Positions 44,379-54,136 are shown, numbered from the stretch's first letter. The stretch: DNA of 64,000 nt from JAUIKM01 sp964445695 (GCA_964445695.1 CAYULF010000003.1:310001-374000); one strand, 5' to 3'. Notes: generated from the sequence alone by a model not told the origin. Program-made: numbers and translations.

Positions 44379-45497
44379 ATGCATACAAAGGAAACAATTC
44401 TGATCGTCGAGGACGAGGCGCCGCTGCGCGAGCAGGTGAGTCGCATCCTGCAGTTTGAAGGATTTGACGTCATGAGCGCCGCCAACGGCCGCGAGGGACT
44501 GCAGAACGCACGCCGCCGCGTGCCCGACCTGATTGTGTCGGACATCACAATGCCCGACGTCGACGGTTATGCCTTCTTCAAGGAGATCCGCAAGAACCGC
44601 GAAACCTCTATGACGCCCTTCATATTTCTGAGCGCCATGAGCGATCACCGCGATGTGCGCGCAGCGATGAACCTGGGCGCAGATGATTACCTGCTTAAAC
44701 CATTTAATGCGGACGAGCTGCTGGCGGCGATTCAGACGCGGCTGGAGCGACAGCGCAAATTTTATGAGTTGGCCGACTCGCGGCTGGAGGGTTTCCGCAA
44801 GTCGCTCAATACCACGATCCCGCACGAATTCCGCACGCCGCTCACGAGCATACTTGGATTCTCGGAATTCATCCTTGCCGAATTCGGTACACTCGAGCGC
44901 GATCAAATCCGCGAAATGGTGACGCACATTTCGAGCGCGGGTAAACAACTGCACCGCCTGGTAGAAAACTACCTGATTTTTGTCTGGCTCCAGGACAGCG
45001 AGTTGCACGGCAATTCCGCCGAACTCGACAAAAGCGCCTTCTGCCGCGCCGATCAGTGTTTTCGCGAAATCGAGCGCACCTGCCGCGAATACGGTCGACT
45101 GGACGATCTGAAACTGGATTTTGAAGACGCCATGCTGGCGATCAGCGAAGGACATGCACAAAAGATCGTATTGGAGTTGCTCGACAATTCCTGTCGTTTT
45201 TCCACCAAGGGAACGCCCATTCACATCATCGGTCGCGTCGTCAAAGGCAAATACCACATAGTGGTGGAAGACGAGGGACGCGGTATGACGCCGGTCGAGA
45301 TATCAAACATCGGCGCATACGTGCAGTTTAATCGCAACTTCTACGAGCAGCAGGGGCTGGGTCTCGGACTGGCGATTGCCCGTTCGCTGGCGGTGGTCTA
45401 CGGCGGTACACTCGATGTCGTCAGCGAAGCGGCCGACTGCGGCACCAAAGTCACAGTGGAACTGCAGCTCAAGCCGGCGAAGCGCTCCGCCGGCTGA
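44379..45497 (+). CDS. Receiver-histidine kinase hybrid
   Basis: 372 residues, cytosolic. Receiver domain 1-120 with the phospho-acceptor Asp55 in LIVSDITMPDVDG, acidic pair VEDEAP and Lys in YLLKPF. A helical linker (ALQTRLERQRKFYEL region) joins a HisKA-type domain with His149 in TTIPHEFRTPLTSILGF. The HATPase domain has N-box LELLDNSCRFS, G1 DEGRGMT and G2 QGLGLGLAIARSLA. Same overall layout as the hybrid kinase at 28599-29726, but not closely related in sequence. Receiver-first order suggests that its kinase activity is gated by phosphorylation from another kinase, or that it acts on a partner regulator not encoded here. Weak Shine-Dalgarno. Convergent with the methyltransferase gene at 45525. 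Confidence 0.9.
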   Translation: MHTKETILIVEDEAPLREQVSRILQFEGFDVMSAANGREGLQNARRRVPDLIVSDITMPDVDGYAFFKEIRKNRETSMTPFIFLSAMSDHRDVRAAMNLGADDYLLKPFNADELLAAIQTRLERQRKFYELADSRLEGFRKSLNTTIPHEFRTPLTSILGFSEFILAEFGTLERDQIREMVTHISSAGKQLHRLVENYLIFVWLQDSELHGNSAELDKSAFCRADQCFREIERTCREYGRLDDLKLDFEDAMLAISEGHAQKIVLELLDNSCRFSTKGTPIHIIGRVVKGKYHIVVEDEGRGMTPVEISNIGAYVQFNRNFYEQQGLGLGLAIARSLAVVYGGTLDVVSEAADCGTKVTVELQLKPAKRSAG

Positions 45498-45524
45498 GTG
45501 TTAATGCCGATCTCAACTGTGCGG

Positions 45525-46724
45525 TCAATACAATTCGAATTTGGCCAGGCGCCCGTCAAGCGAGCCATTGACGAGCGCTTGTTTCCAGCTGGGACGCAAT
45601 CCCACCGCACCGAGCAGCTTGCGATCACCCACGTAGATATACGCTTCGCAGCCGGTGCAGCGGCGCTTCAGGAAATTGCCGACTTCGCGCAAAAGATCTT
45701 CGGCGGCCTGGCGCTCGCCAATACGAACCCCGTACGGTGGATTGATCAGCAAAGTGGTGTCCGTGTACCCCGGCAAATCCATAATGTTTTGGCGTGTGAC
45801 AGCCACTCGCCCGCCATTCGGCAGATTGGCAAGATTATTCTGTGCAGCGCGCACTGCTGCGGGGTTGACATCGCTGCCCGCAACGTCAAACGAATCAAAT
45901 TCTTTCACAATAGCGCCGTCGGCGGCGGCTCGCACCTGTTTCCATTTTTCGGCCTCAAAATCGGGTAGACGTTCAAAACCAAAGTGCGTACGTTTGAAGG
46001 CTGCAGGCAGATGCGTGGCATGCATCCAGGCTTCCGCGAGCAGCGTGCCCGCGCCGCACATTGGATCGCGCAGCGCGCGTTCGCCCTTCCAGCCGCTCAG
46101 GCGCACGATGGCCGCTGCGAGCGTCTCCTGCATCGGGGCTTCTACGCTTTCGGTGCGGTAGGCGCGGCGATGCAGAGACTCGCCAGAAGTATCGAGACTT
46201 ATAGTGGCGCGATTGTGGTCGATGTGCAGGTGAAACCGAATGTCCGCTTCATGTCTGTCAACCGAAGGTCGTTTGCCGTTTCGATCGCGGAAGTGATCAC
46301 AAATGGCGTCTTTTAACACCTGCATTGCATAGCGCGAATGATGAATCTTGCTGTGACTGACCGCCGCGTCGAGCGCAAAGGTCATGTCGACATCCATAAA
46401 GTCGTGCCAGCGCAGTTCGCGCGCCATGTTGTACAGGTATTTGGTCGAATGGCACTTGAATGAAAAGAGCGGCGCAAGAACATGTGAGATCAGGCGGGAG
46501 CAGTAATTGATGCGGTAAAGCGATTCATTGTCGGCTGTGCAGTACACGCCGCGGTAGGCGGCCGCCGCATCCACCGCGCCGAGTTCCGTCAGCTCGGCGA
46601 TGGCGAGGTCTTCCATTCCGCCGGCAACCTGCACAAAAAAGCGCCGGCCCTGCTGATATTCATACAGTCGCGCGCCGTCACCGTCTGCCGTCGACATTTG
46701 TTCCATTTCAAAGTTGCTGTTCAC
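45525..46724 (-). CDS. THUMP-domain rRNA methyltransferase (RlmL-like)
   Basis: 399 residues, SAM-dependent class I RNA methyltransferase of the RlmL N-terminal/TrmN type; the family makes N2-methylguanosine in 23S rRNA or tRNA. The N-terminal part (25-170) has a THUMP-like arrangement (RRFFVQVAGGMEDLAIAEL, DADIRFHLH-like strand), then the SAM-binding region DPMCGAGT (220-227) and the catalytic NPPYG motif (328-332). Only one methyltransferase domain is present, so this corresponds to RlmL without the RlmK part. Start is GTG at 46724, overlapping the previous stop (GTGA), with a GGGGCGG run upstream; ATG at 46706 is an alternative. It is coupled to the outer-membrane protein gene upstream, an odd pairing. 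Confidence 0.85.
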   Translation of the reverse strand: MNSNFEMEQMSTADGDGARLYEYQQGRRFFVQVAGGMEDLAIAELTELGAVDAAAAYRGVYCTADNESLYRINYCSRLISHVLAPLFSFKCHSTKYLYNMARELRWHDFMDVDMTFALDAAVSHSKIHHSRYAMQVLKDAICDHFRDRNGKRPSVDRHEADIRFHLHIDHNRATISLDTSGESLHRRAYRTESVEAPMQETLAAAIVRLSGWKGERALRDPMCGAGTLLAEAWMHATHLPAAFKRTHFGFERLPDFEAEKWKQVRAAADGAIVKEFDSFDVAGSDVNPAAVRAAQNNLANLPNGGRVAVTRQNIMDLPGYTDTTLLINPPYGVRIGERQAAEDLLREVGNFLKRRCTGCEAYIYVGDRKLLGAVGLRPSWKQALVNGSLDGRLAKFELY

Positions 46725-48091
46725 TGTCCCGCCCCGCTGCTGATATCCACCGCAATATTGGCGCGCAATTCGAGCGCAAAGCCCTGCGCAAATTCGTAAA
46801 ACGTCGGATAGTGTTTGTCGAGATTCATTGTTTTGTTTGTCAGGCCCATTTGCAGGCTGTTGCCGGGCCGCGGCTCCCAGCCAAGCGTCCAGGTCTGAAA
46901 GGTATAATTCGCCCGACCGGCGATGTCGTTGTCAATAAAATTCAGGTCCAGTTGCAGTCCCGCGTAGAAATCGCGGTAAAAGTTTAATCTAATATCCGAG
47001 CGCAGGATAAATGCCTCGACTACGGCCTCATTGCGCAGTTCGGTGTACACGGCCCATTGACTGAAGCCGCGATCAAATGCCTCCAGCGGGTAGACATTGT
47101 CGCCCTGGGTATTGTTGTAGTTGCCGCCGGTTTCTTCGCGAAAGTAGACATTGCGATTGTAATAACCGGAGTTAAACAACGCGCCGTAGCGTCGCCATTC
47201 CAGCGTGGCGGCGGCGCGCAGCGGGCCGCTTTCAATGCGGGAATTCAGTCCGAGCACAAAGGCCATCAACTCGCCGTGGCTGTGTTCGTCCCTCTTGCTG
47301 AAACGCCGCGCCGCCTGAGCGTAGACGCGCTGCGTCGAATCAAAGGTTACCGAAGCAGCGAATGACACGTGATTGCCGTAGAGAGCATCGGTGATGTCCG
47401 TGCTCGTAAAGAAAGGATCAATAAACGTGCGCGAGAGTGCCAGATCCAGTCGCCAGCGCGGGCTGAACAATTCCTGATCCCGCCAGTACAGCGAAAAATC
47501 GTCCAGGTCGTTAATGTTAAGTCCGATCTGATTTAACAGATCGCCGATCTTGGTGTATTCCAGCCGCAGTTTGCCGTAACCCAGGTAAAAGTGCGAGCCC
47601 TGAACGTCGATGTTTTCTATTATCAGTCCCTCATGCAGACGCGCATTGCGCGTATCGCCGACGTGGATGCCGAGATCGATCTTTTCATTAAACACGTGAA
47701 AATTGCTGTCCAGACGCAGCTTGTAGCGCGGCACGACAAAGATAGCATCGCGACTGTTAACGCCGTAGGAAATGCCGCGGTGCTCGGCGTAGAGCGCCAG
47801 ATCCGCGGCCAGACCGCCGAAGGGACTGAAAGTTCCCCCCACTTCCATCCAGGCCGCGCCGTGAAAAAGCGGATTGTCGGTGACTCCCGTGCCGAAGAGG
47901 TCCCAGTTGCGACGCAGATTGGGTTGGTCTTCGCGCCGCACTTCCAGATAATCCGGCAGATAGACGTCCGAACCGTTGTCCGGCGCCGCCTGGTACATAT
48001 GCCCGGCGCTTACACGCAGATTCCAGCGCAGATCGTTCTGAGCACTTAAACTATCCCGCGATTCGCCGGCTTCTGTTTGCGCGACGAACAA
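46721..48091 (-). CDS. Predicted outer-membrane beta-barrel protein; start codon unclear
   Basis: 456 residues from an in-frame TTG at 48091, but the sequence upstream in the same frame encodes a convincing signal peptide (RFPARLFALALIASLLNAFL FVAQ-type), with no ATG, GTG or TTG to start it. Possible readings are a rare start (ATT at about 48168) or a sequencing or true frameshift near 48100-48170. The mature part is a large barrel rich in Tyr/Asn/Arg strands (WDLFGTGVTDNPLFHG, GISYGVNSRDAIFVVP, YFREETGGNYNNTQGDN, FYRDFYAGLQLDLNFID). Family not assigned. It ends in a GTGA overlap with the methyltransferase gene and follows asnS by about 100 nt. Confidence 0.7.
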   Translation of the reverse strand: MFVAQTEAGESRDSLSAQNDLRWNLRVSAGHMYQAAPDNGSDVYLPDYLEVRREDQPNLRRNWDLFGTGVTDNPLFHGAAWMEVGGTFSPFGGLAADLALYAEHRGISYGVNSRDAIFVVPRYKLRLDSNFHVFNEKIDLGIHVGDTRNARLHEGLIIENIDVQGSHFYLGYGKLRLEYTKIGDLLNQIGLNINDLDDFSLYWRDQELFSPRWRLDLALSRTFIDPFFTSTDITDALYGNHVSFAASVTFDSTQRVYAQAARRFSKRDEHSHGELMAFVLGLNSRIESGPLRAAATLEWRRYGALFNSGYYNRNVYFREETGGNYNNTQGDNVYPLEAFDRGFSQWAVYTELRNEAVVEAFILRSDIRLNFYRDFYAGLQLDLNFIDNDIAGRANYTFQTWTLGWEPRPGNSLQMGLTNKTMNLDKHYPTFYEFAQGFALELRANIAVDISSGAGQ

Positions 48092-48194
48092 GAAGGCATT
48101 TAAAAGCGAAGCGATCAGGGCAAGTGCAAAGAGTCGGGCGGGGAACCGTGAAGTCCCCCACCCGAAGGTAATATTTAAACACAGGTTTTTGATG

Positions 48195-49589
48195 TTAAAA
48201 CTCGGCCGACTTGGGTGTGCGCGGAAAAGGAATGACGTCGCGGATGTTTTTCATACCGGTCAGGTACATGATTAAACGTTCAAAGCCGAGACCAAAACCG
48301 GCCATCGGCACCGCGCCGTAGCGACGCACGTCCAGGTACCACCAGTAGTCGTCGGGGTTAAGCCCCATCTCCGCAATGCGACGTTCGAGTACGTCCAGAC
48401 GCTCCTCACGCTGACTGCCGCCGATGATTTCACCGACGCCGGGAACGAGCAGGTCCATCGCAGCGACGGTTTTCTGGTCGTCGTTGAGCCGCATGTAAAA
48501 AGCTTTAAAGTCCTTCGGATAGTCGGTCACAAAAACCGGCGACTTAAACAACTCGTCAACAAGATAGCGCTCGTGTTCGGTCTGAAGGTCCTTGCCCCAC
48601 TCCGGTTTAAACTCAAACGACTTGCCGGACTGCTGCAGGAGTTCAATCGCTTCCGTGTAGGTAATGCGTTTAAACTCGGAATCGCGGACGAGTTCCAGAC
48701 GCTCGATCAGACCTTCGTCGATAAAGCGGTTGAAAAACTCCATTTCTTCCGGCAGCTCGGTCAACACGTCGGCAATGACGCGTTTAAGCATGGCTTCGGC
48801 CAGCTCGCTGTCCTGTTTAAGGTCACCGAAGGCAATTTCCGGTTCGATCATCCAGAACTCGCTCACGTGGCGGGCCGTGTTCGAATTTTCAGCGCGGAAG
48901 GTTGGGCCGAAGGTGTAAACCTTGCTGTACGCGCCGCAATAGGTTTCAACCTCCAGCTGGCCGGAAACGGTCAGGGATGTCTCGCGTCCAAAAAAGTCCT
49001 GAGCCCAGTCAACGGCGCCGTCTTCGGTACGCGGCGGGTTAACGGGATCGAGCGTGGAAACGCGGAACATCTCCCCCGCTCCCTCGGCGTCGCTGCCGGT
49101 AATGATTGGCGTGTGGACGTAGATGAATCCCTGCTCCTGGAAAAAGCGATGAATCGCAAATGCGGCATAGGAGCGCAGGCGGAACACGGCGGAAAATGTG
49201 TTCGTGCGCGGACGCAGGTGCGCTTTGGTGCGCAGGAACTCAAAAGACTGGCGCTTTTTCTGCACCGGGTTGTCCGATCCGGCAACACCGATAATTTCGA
49301 TGGCGGAAGCCTTGAGTTCTACGGCCTGTCCGGCGCCGGGCGATTCCACGACTTCGCCGTGCACAATCAGTGAACTTGCAATCGTCAGTTTGCCGACTTC
49401 ATCAAAATTAGGCAGTTCATTGTCGAAGACGATTTGCAGATTTTTGAAAAAGGACCCGTCATTGAGTTCGATGAATCCGAATCCTTTGGATGAGGTGCGC
49501 ACTGTGCGAATCCAACCGCGCAATTCCACCGTCGTTCCTGTGAACGCGGATGGATCGCGGAAAATCTGTTTAATCGTTGCAAGCTGCAT
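48195..49589 (-). CDS. asnS: Asparaginyl-tRNA synthetase
   Basis: 464 residues from the ATG at 49589, matching the usual 460-466 (the frame continues to 49637, without coding value). An N-terminal OB-fold anticodon-binding domain (residues 1-115; VELRGWIRTVRTSSKGFGFI ELNDG) precedes the class II catalytic core. Motif 2 is FRAENSNTARHVSEFWMIEP and motif 3 is GFGLGFERLIMYLTG. Asn specificity is supported by DYPKDFKAFYMRLNDD and by the overall length, which is shorter than AspRS with its GAD insert. The enzyme charges tRNA-Asn with Asn, so Asn-tRNA here need not be made by amidation. The Shine-Dalgarno is weak. Confidence 0.95.
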   Translation of the reverse strand: MQLATIKQIFRDPSAFTGTTVELRGWIRTVRTSSKGFGFIELNDGSFFKNLQIVFDNELPNFDEVGKLTIASSLIVHGEVVESPGAGQAVELKASAIEIIGVAGSDNPVQKKRQSFEFLRTKAHLRPRTNTFSAVFRLRSYAAFAIHRFFQEQGFIYVHTPIITGSDAEGAGEMFRVSTLDPVNPPRTEDGAVDWAQDFFGRETSLTVSGQLEVETYCGAYSKVYTFGPTFRAENSNTARHVSEFWMIEPEIAFGDLKQDSELAEAMLKRVIADVLTELPEEMEFFNRFIDEGLIERLELVRDSEFKRITYTEAIELLQQSGKSFEFKPEWGKDLQTEHERYLVDELFKSPVFVTDYPKDFKAFYMRLNDDQKTVAAMDLLVPGVGEIIGGSQREERLDVLERRIAEMGLNPDDYWWYLDVRRYGAVPMAGFGLGFERLIMYLTGMKNIRDVIPFPRTPKSAEF

Positions 49590-49626
49590 GATAAAGCCGT
49601 CTGCGATTTTACTGTGAATAATCGTC

Positions 49627-49651
49627 AAAAGGCGCACCCGAAGGCGCGCCT
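49627..49651 (-). terminator. Rho-independent terminator (- strand)
   Basis: Stem AGGCGC / GCGCCT (49630-49635 with 49646-49651) with a GC loop, followed by TTTTG on the - strand. It separates the WG-repeat gene from asnS. Confidence 0.65.
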
Positions 49652-49714
49652 GTCAATTGTGACTGCAAAATTACGCAGAAGCAGCGAGATGCCCGGAGGA
49701 AATCTTGAGAGGGA

Positions 49715-51034
49715 TTATTTCCAGTAGCCTTTGCCGCGCAGGTCGACGTAGCCGATGATCGAGGCGGGATCGGTGCTGCGGCGCGAATGGATGGTGGCGA
49801 GTCCGTTGCGGAACTCGGCGATGTAGGGATAGCGAATGTCGAGAACGTGATTGCCGTCTTCGTCGATTATGCCGTAGTTGGAGCCCACACGCACGATGGC
49901 GAGACCGTTTTCAAAATTGCCGACGTCGTCGTACTGCGGCTCCACGACAACTTTGCCGCGGCGGTCGATGAATCCGTATTTGCCGCCGATGTAGACGGAG
50001 GCCCGATCGTTGTAGAAGGAGCCGCCAAGGCCTTCGGCCAGGCTGAGAACCACCGTGCCGAGTGTGTCGATGTATTCCGTGTTTTCCTGATAAACGGCGG
50101 CCAGTCCTTCGCTGTAAGGTTTTGCGGACATCAGGACTGCGGGTACGATGATATTGCCACTTTTGTCGACAAAGCCGAACATGCCGTTGACCTCAAAACG
50201 AGCGCGGCCGTCGCTGAAATTGTCCAGACGGTCGTAGATAATCGGCACGACGATTTCACCTTTTGCGTTGATCACGCCCCACTGCTCGTTGAGCGCGACG
50301 CGGGCAAAACCCTGGCGGAACATATCGATTTTGTCGTACTCGATTTTAATGATCGGAGCGCCCTGTTTGTCGATGAATCCCCACTGGCTGCCGCGGCGCA
50401 CCTTGGCCATACCGTTGCGGAAAAACATGCCCTCGTCGTATTCGGCTTCAATAACCATTTTACCGTCAATGTCGACATAGCCGATTTCTTCGCCGACGCG
50501 AATCATGGCGCGACCGTCGGCAAAGGCATCGGCAAACTGATATTCGAGCGGCGTAGTGATGTTGCCGTCTTCGTCGATGTGTCCCCAGTAATTTCCTTTG
50601 CGCACGGCGGCCCTGCTCTCGCTGAACGAGCCGACGTAGTCGTAATGCAGAGGAATGTTGATAGCGCCTTCGCGGCCTACAAAACCGTAGCGCCCGCGGA
50701 TGGACACTGCGGCAAACTCGCCATTGAACGGTTCGGCGGTTGAGAACTTGATTTCGGTCAGAAAATTGCCGTCGGCATCCACATAACCCCACCGGCCCGA
50801 GCGCATCACACGACCGACGCCCTGCACCAGCGGCATTGTCAGATCGTATTGCGGTTCCACTACGACGCGTTGCATGCGGTCGACGTAGCCCCAGAGAGAG
50901 TCACGGCGGAACGGCACGATATCTTCGTCATTGTCGGATTGATCGGCGACGACCGGAAGGCTGGAAAGAGTGGCTGCAACAAGCAGCACGCAGGCGTATC
51001 GGGACAATGCAGACGGGATGAGAACGGGGATCAA
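49715..51034 (-). CDS. WG-repeat secreted protein
   Basis: 439 residues with a signal peptide (about 1-30, ending PVVAD-Q). The mature part is about twelve WG repeats of roughly 33 residues: WGYVDRMQRVVVEPQYD, WGYVDADGNFLTEIKF, YGFVGREGAINIPLHYD, WGHIDEDGNITTPLEYQ, IGYVDIDGKMVIEAEYD, WGFIDKQGAPIIKIEYD, WGVINAKGEIVVPIIYD, FGFVDKSGNIIVPAVL, YGFIDRRGKVVVEPQYD, YGIIDEDGNHVLDIRYP and others. WG repeats form beta-propeller or solenoid structures used in binding; no enzyme site is seen. The start is TTG at 51034 with AAGGA eight nt upstream; no ATG is available in the signal region. Probably periplasmic or surface-located. Confidence 0.85.
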   Translation of the reverse strand: MIPVLIPSALSRYACVLLVAATLSSLPVVADQSDNDEDIVPFRRDSLWGYVDRMQRVVVEPQYDLTMPLVQGVGRVMRSGRWGYVDADGNFLTEIKFSTAEPFNGEFAAVSIRGRYGFVGREGAINIPLHYDYVGSFSESRAAVRKGNYWGHIDEDGNITTPLEYQFADAFADGRAMIRVGEEIGYVDIDGKMVIEAEYDEGMFFRNGMAKVRRGSQWGFIDKQGAPIIKIEYDKIDMFRQGFARVALNEQWGVINAKGEIVVPIIYDRLDNFSDGRARFEVNGMFGFVDKSGNIIVPAVLMSAKPYSEGLAAVYQENTEYIDTLGTVVLSLAEGLGGSFYNDRASVYIGGKYGFIDRRGKVVVEPQYDDVGNFENGLAIVRVGSNYGIIDEDGNHVLDIRYPYIAEFRNGLATIHSRRSTDPASIIGYVDLRGKGYWK

Positions 51035-51267
51035 AGAGGAGTTCCTTGGTTTTACCGGTTGACGGTTGTGCTAAGGCTTTGCAGCAGCAATCGATCACAT
51101 TCCCGTTCAACTGCGACACCGATCCGGCGCGGGAGGACAGACCGCGGGCGGGCAATAATCACAGCACTATTTCAAATCGGCAACAGCCGGCTTATGGGAT
51201 TTTCGATTGCGAACTCCCAGACAAGATGCAAGTCCCGAAAAAGTCACAAAGTGGCGCTGAAAAATTT

Positions 51268-53688
51268 TCAGGCGGCGTTGCCCGACTCGCGGTCGGCTTC
51301 GATAACGTTGAGCATCTGCGCCAGGTCGGCGTCTTTGTCCAGCCCCAGTTGTTTGCGAATGCGCTGGTGATACATCTCGACGCTGCGCACGGACAGGTTG
51401 ACAATGCGGCTGATTTCGTTGACGTTGAGCTTGAGTTTTACCAGGGCGGCAACCCGCAGTTCCGTGGCCGAAAGCGCCGGGTATTGTTGTCTCAGCAAGT
51501 TGATGAAGTCGTCGTGAACGGAGGCGTACGAGACTTCTTCGTCGGCGGCTTCGGCGTGGACGCGGCGTAGCTCCTCAAAACTGACCGCCATGGCGTCGAC
51601 GCGTTCGCGCAGCTGTTCATCCGGCGTTTCCGACAACTCGGAAATCCATTGCTGCATGGTGTTGAGCAGCTCTTTGCGCCTGAGGAGCGAACTCACTTTG
51701 GCCAGCGTCTGTTTCTCCTCACTGCTTTCCTGGTGCTCGAGGTTTTCGCTGCGCAGGAATTCAATCTCTTGCTCTTTCTCTGATCGCTCGATGTCGTAGA
51801 GCACGCGCAAGCTCTTGATGTGTTCGCGCTGTTCGCTCGAGCGGATCTTGCGTTCGGCGCGATAAAAATTCTTGTGATGCTCGTAGGCTTTGGCGACCTC
51901 GCCGTTGCGTTCATAAAAGTCGGCCAGCGCCTGGTGCACTCGCAGCACGGAGGCGTCGCGTTCCGGTTCGTCGATACCGCCGGCGAACGCCAGCGCTTCG
52001 TTAAAACTGCGCAATGCTCCCTGGACCTCGCCGCTGATGTCGAGGGCTTCTCCCAGACCGATCAGAGTTTCGAGAATGTCTTCAGCCGGAATTCCCTTCG
52101 CATTGCGCTGAATCTCGCGCGCCGCACTGAAACACTCGATAGCCTGCTCGGGCCGGCCTGATTCGGCCAGTACGGAACCGATTTTGCGCAGACAGCGGGC
52201 CTCGCCGCTGCGGTCTTTTGAATCGCGTCGTTTGCGCAGTCCCTGTTTGTAGAGTTCGAGCGACTGGTTGTTTTCCTTGAGTGCGCGGTAGGCGTCGGCG
52301 ACGTTTTCGAGCGCGGCGGCAAGAGCCTGAGCGTCGCCCAGTTCGCGAATAATTTCGAGGCTTTTGCGGTGGTAGTCAAGCGCGGCGCGGTGGTTGTCCA
52401 GGTCGGCATAACCGGCTCCGATCTGCTGCAGGGTTTCAGCCTGACCGCGGTCTTCGCCGATTTCGCGGTCCACCTGCAGTGAGCGATCGAAATACTGGCG
52501 CGATCGATCGTGGTCGCCCAGGCGCGCATACAGGTTGCCGATGTGCGCCAGCAGGCGCGACTCACTGCGCCGGTCCTTGCGTTCGAGCGCTATTTTGAGG
52601 GCTTCGCGCGAGTCCTCCATCGACTTGACCGTCTCTCCGGCATACCAATGCAGAATAGCCAAATGTTTTAGCGCTATCAGCATGGCGTCGCGGCGGCCGT
52701 GCGCGCGCGCCGTCGTAAGCACGCGGTCGTATGCCTCGTGCGCCTCTGTAAAATCCTTGACGCGTTCGGCCAGCGCTCCCAGGTTAAATCCGGTGGAAAT
52801 CAGGCCGTCGTTGTCGCGCAGTCGCTGAAAGGCCGCATGCGCGGCGCGGAATGCTTCCCCGGCCGAATCGTAGCGCTCGGCGCGCAGATAGAGCATGCCT
52901 TTGTTGTTCAGTTCGCGGGCCTCGCCGCGATGATCGCCGATGTTTTTGGAGAGTTTGGTGGCGGTGTCGAAACACTTGGCGGCGCGGCTGAAGTTTTCCA
53001 CGTGCGTGTAGACAAGCCCCGCATTGGACAGTGCACGCGCCTGCATGCGCAGGTTGCCGTCTTCCTTGGCGATGGCAAGTGCGGCGCGGTGAAATTTGAT
53101 GGATTCATCGAAGCGCTGGAGCGCCCAGAATACCACGCCGATGTTCGTGAGGGCGCGGCTCTGCCCGCTTTTACTTTCGACTTTGCGAAAGATGCGAATC
53201 GCGTCGCGCAAAAACTTCAGGGCTTCACTCCACTCGCCGAGGCGCTGGCAGACTTCGCCCATTTCGACGCAGGCGTCGACGGAGGAGACTTCATCACCGA
53301 GTCCATTAAACCAGACCAGCGATTTGCGCAGGGCGGCTTCGGACTGTTTGTACTCACCGTTGGCGGCGTAAGCCATGCCGAGCGTGCATTGACACACACC
53401 CAGACACTTGATAAACGGATGCAGGCGTTCGTCCTTGAGCACGGAAGAATTGCTGTATTCGGACGAGTCGCGCGACAATTCCCCCACGCGCGAATCGAAC
53501 AATTCCTGCGCCTCCTGCAGCAATTCGCGACTTCGGATCAATCCCTCGTCGGCTGAGCGATACAATTTTTCGCGGACGGCAGTGGACCGATTGACAAGAT
53601 CTTCAAGCTTTGTGTGATATGGATTGTCGTTGTCGGCCGCAGCTTCGTCGCCCAACAACTCACTGACTTCCCTGACAATATCAGACAT
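51268..53688 (-). CDS. TPR-repeat transcriptional regulator with LuxR-type HTH
   Basis: 806 residues. Residues about 60-620 are tandem TPR helices (for example SKSGQSRALTNIGVVFWALQ, DRGQAETLQQIGAGYADL, DRRSESRLLAHIGNLYARLG), about thirteen repeats. A coiled region (RKIRSSEQREHIKSLRVLYD ... EFLRSENLEHQESSEEKQT) links to a C-terminal LuxR-type helix-turn-helix: LSATELRVAALVKLKLNVNE ISRIVNLSVRSVEMYHQRIR, near residues 728-768. There is no receiver or signal-binding domain, so control may pass through partner binding by the TPRs. ATG at 53688 with GGGGAA upstream. A strong hairpin occurs 90 nt upstream in the leader. The WG-repeat gene lies downstream, 233 nt away. Confidence 0.85.
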   Translation of the reverse strand: MSDIVREVSELLGDEAAADNDNPYHTKLEDLVNRSTAVREKLYRSADEGLIRSRELLQEAQELFDSRVGELSRDSSEYSNSSVLKDERLHPFIKCLGVCQCTLGMAYAANGEYKQSEAALRKSLVWFNGLGDEVSSVDACVEMGEVCQRLGEWSEALKFLRDAIRIFRKVESKSGQSRALTNIGVVFWALQRFDESIKFHRAALAIAKEDGNLRMQARALSNAGLVYTHVENFSRAAKCFDTATKLSKNIGDHRGEARELNNKGMLYLRAERYDSAGEAFRAAHAAFQRLRDNDGLISTGFNLGALAERVKDFTEAHEAYDRVLTTARAHGRRDAMLIALKHLAILHWYAGETVKSMEDSREALKIALERKDRRSESRLLAHIGNLYARLGDHDRSRQYFDRSLQVDREIGEDRGQAETLQQIGAGYADLDNHRAALDYHRKSLEIIRELGDAQALAAALENVADAYRALKENNQSLELYKQGLRKRRDSKDRSGEARCLRKIGSVLAESGRPEQAIECFSAAREIQRNAKGIPAEDILETLIGLGEALDISGEVQGALRSFNEALAFAGGIDEPERDASVLRVHQALADFYERNGEVAKAYEHHKNFYRAERKIRSSEQREHIKSLRVLYDIERSEKEQEIEFLRSENLEHQESSEEKQTLAKVSSLLRRKELLNTMQQWISELSETPDEQLRERVDAMAVSFEELRRVHAEAADEEVSYASVHDDFINLLRQQYPALSATELRVAALVKLKLNVNEISRIVNLSVRSVEMYHQRIRKQLGLDKDADLAQMLNVIEADRESGNAA

Positions 53689-54136
53689 AGTGGTTCCCCG
53701 GAAAACAACGGATGCGCGCGCCTTGCATCCCGACCTGATTCAATGCAGCAGTAATGTATGGAACGGCGACAAATTAAAGGCCGCAGAATCAAAAGCGCAA
53801 TCGCTTTAATTCCGCGGCCCAAAATAGTTAGCCGGTCATTACCGAATTTCGTCGCAGCGACAACTCAGATTTTCGTAATTTTGCAACATTCCGGTAACGT
53901 TATTTTCCGGCCTGGTTTTCTGGACTTTTGAAAGACGACCTTCAAAGCGTTATCGCCTCTGCGGAGTTGGCGAGCTTTGATTTCAGCGCCTGCATACACG
54001 ACCTGGACTCTTTCCGACACCCGTACCCGCCCCCCGCAGGGATGTCGGACGATTGTATGTGCCCAGATTTTGAACTTCCCGAACGCACGAATACTCGCTC
54101 TAACATTTACTGACGAGACACTTTTCAGGTACCCTT
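53689..54136. other. 448-nt divergent gap
   Basis: Holds the leader hairpin at 53779-53819 and otherwise nothing recognised; promoters of the TPR regulator and of the CAP-domain gene must lie here. Confidence 0.5.
53779..53819 (-). promoter_or_regulatory. Long hairpin in the TPR-regulator leader
   Basis: GGCCGCAGAAT / ATTCCGCGGCC outside (one mismatch) and AAAGCG / CGCTTT inside, with a CAAT loop; about 17 pairs over 41 nt. On the - strand it is followed by TTTAATTTG. It may act as an attenuator or a protein-binding site before the regulator gene. Confidence 0.5.

Noticed and set aside
44331..45257. 308-codon - strand frame
   Set aside because: Lies entirely opposite the receiver-kinase gene, whose catalytic motifs are all intact; a shadow frame.
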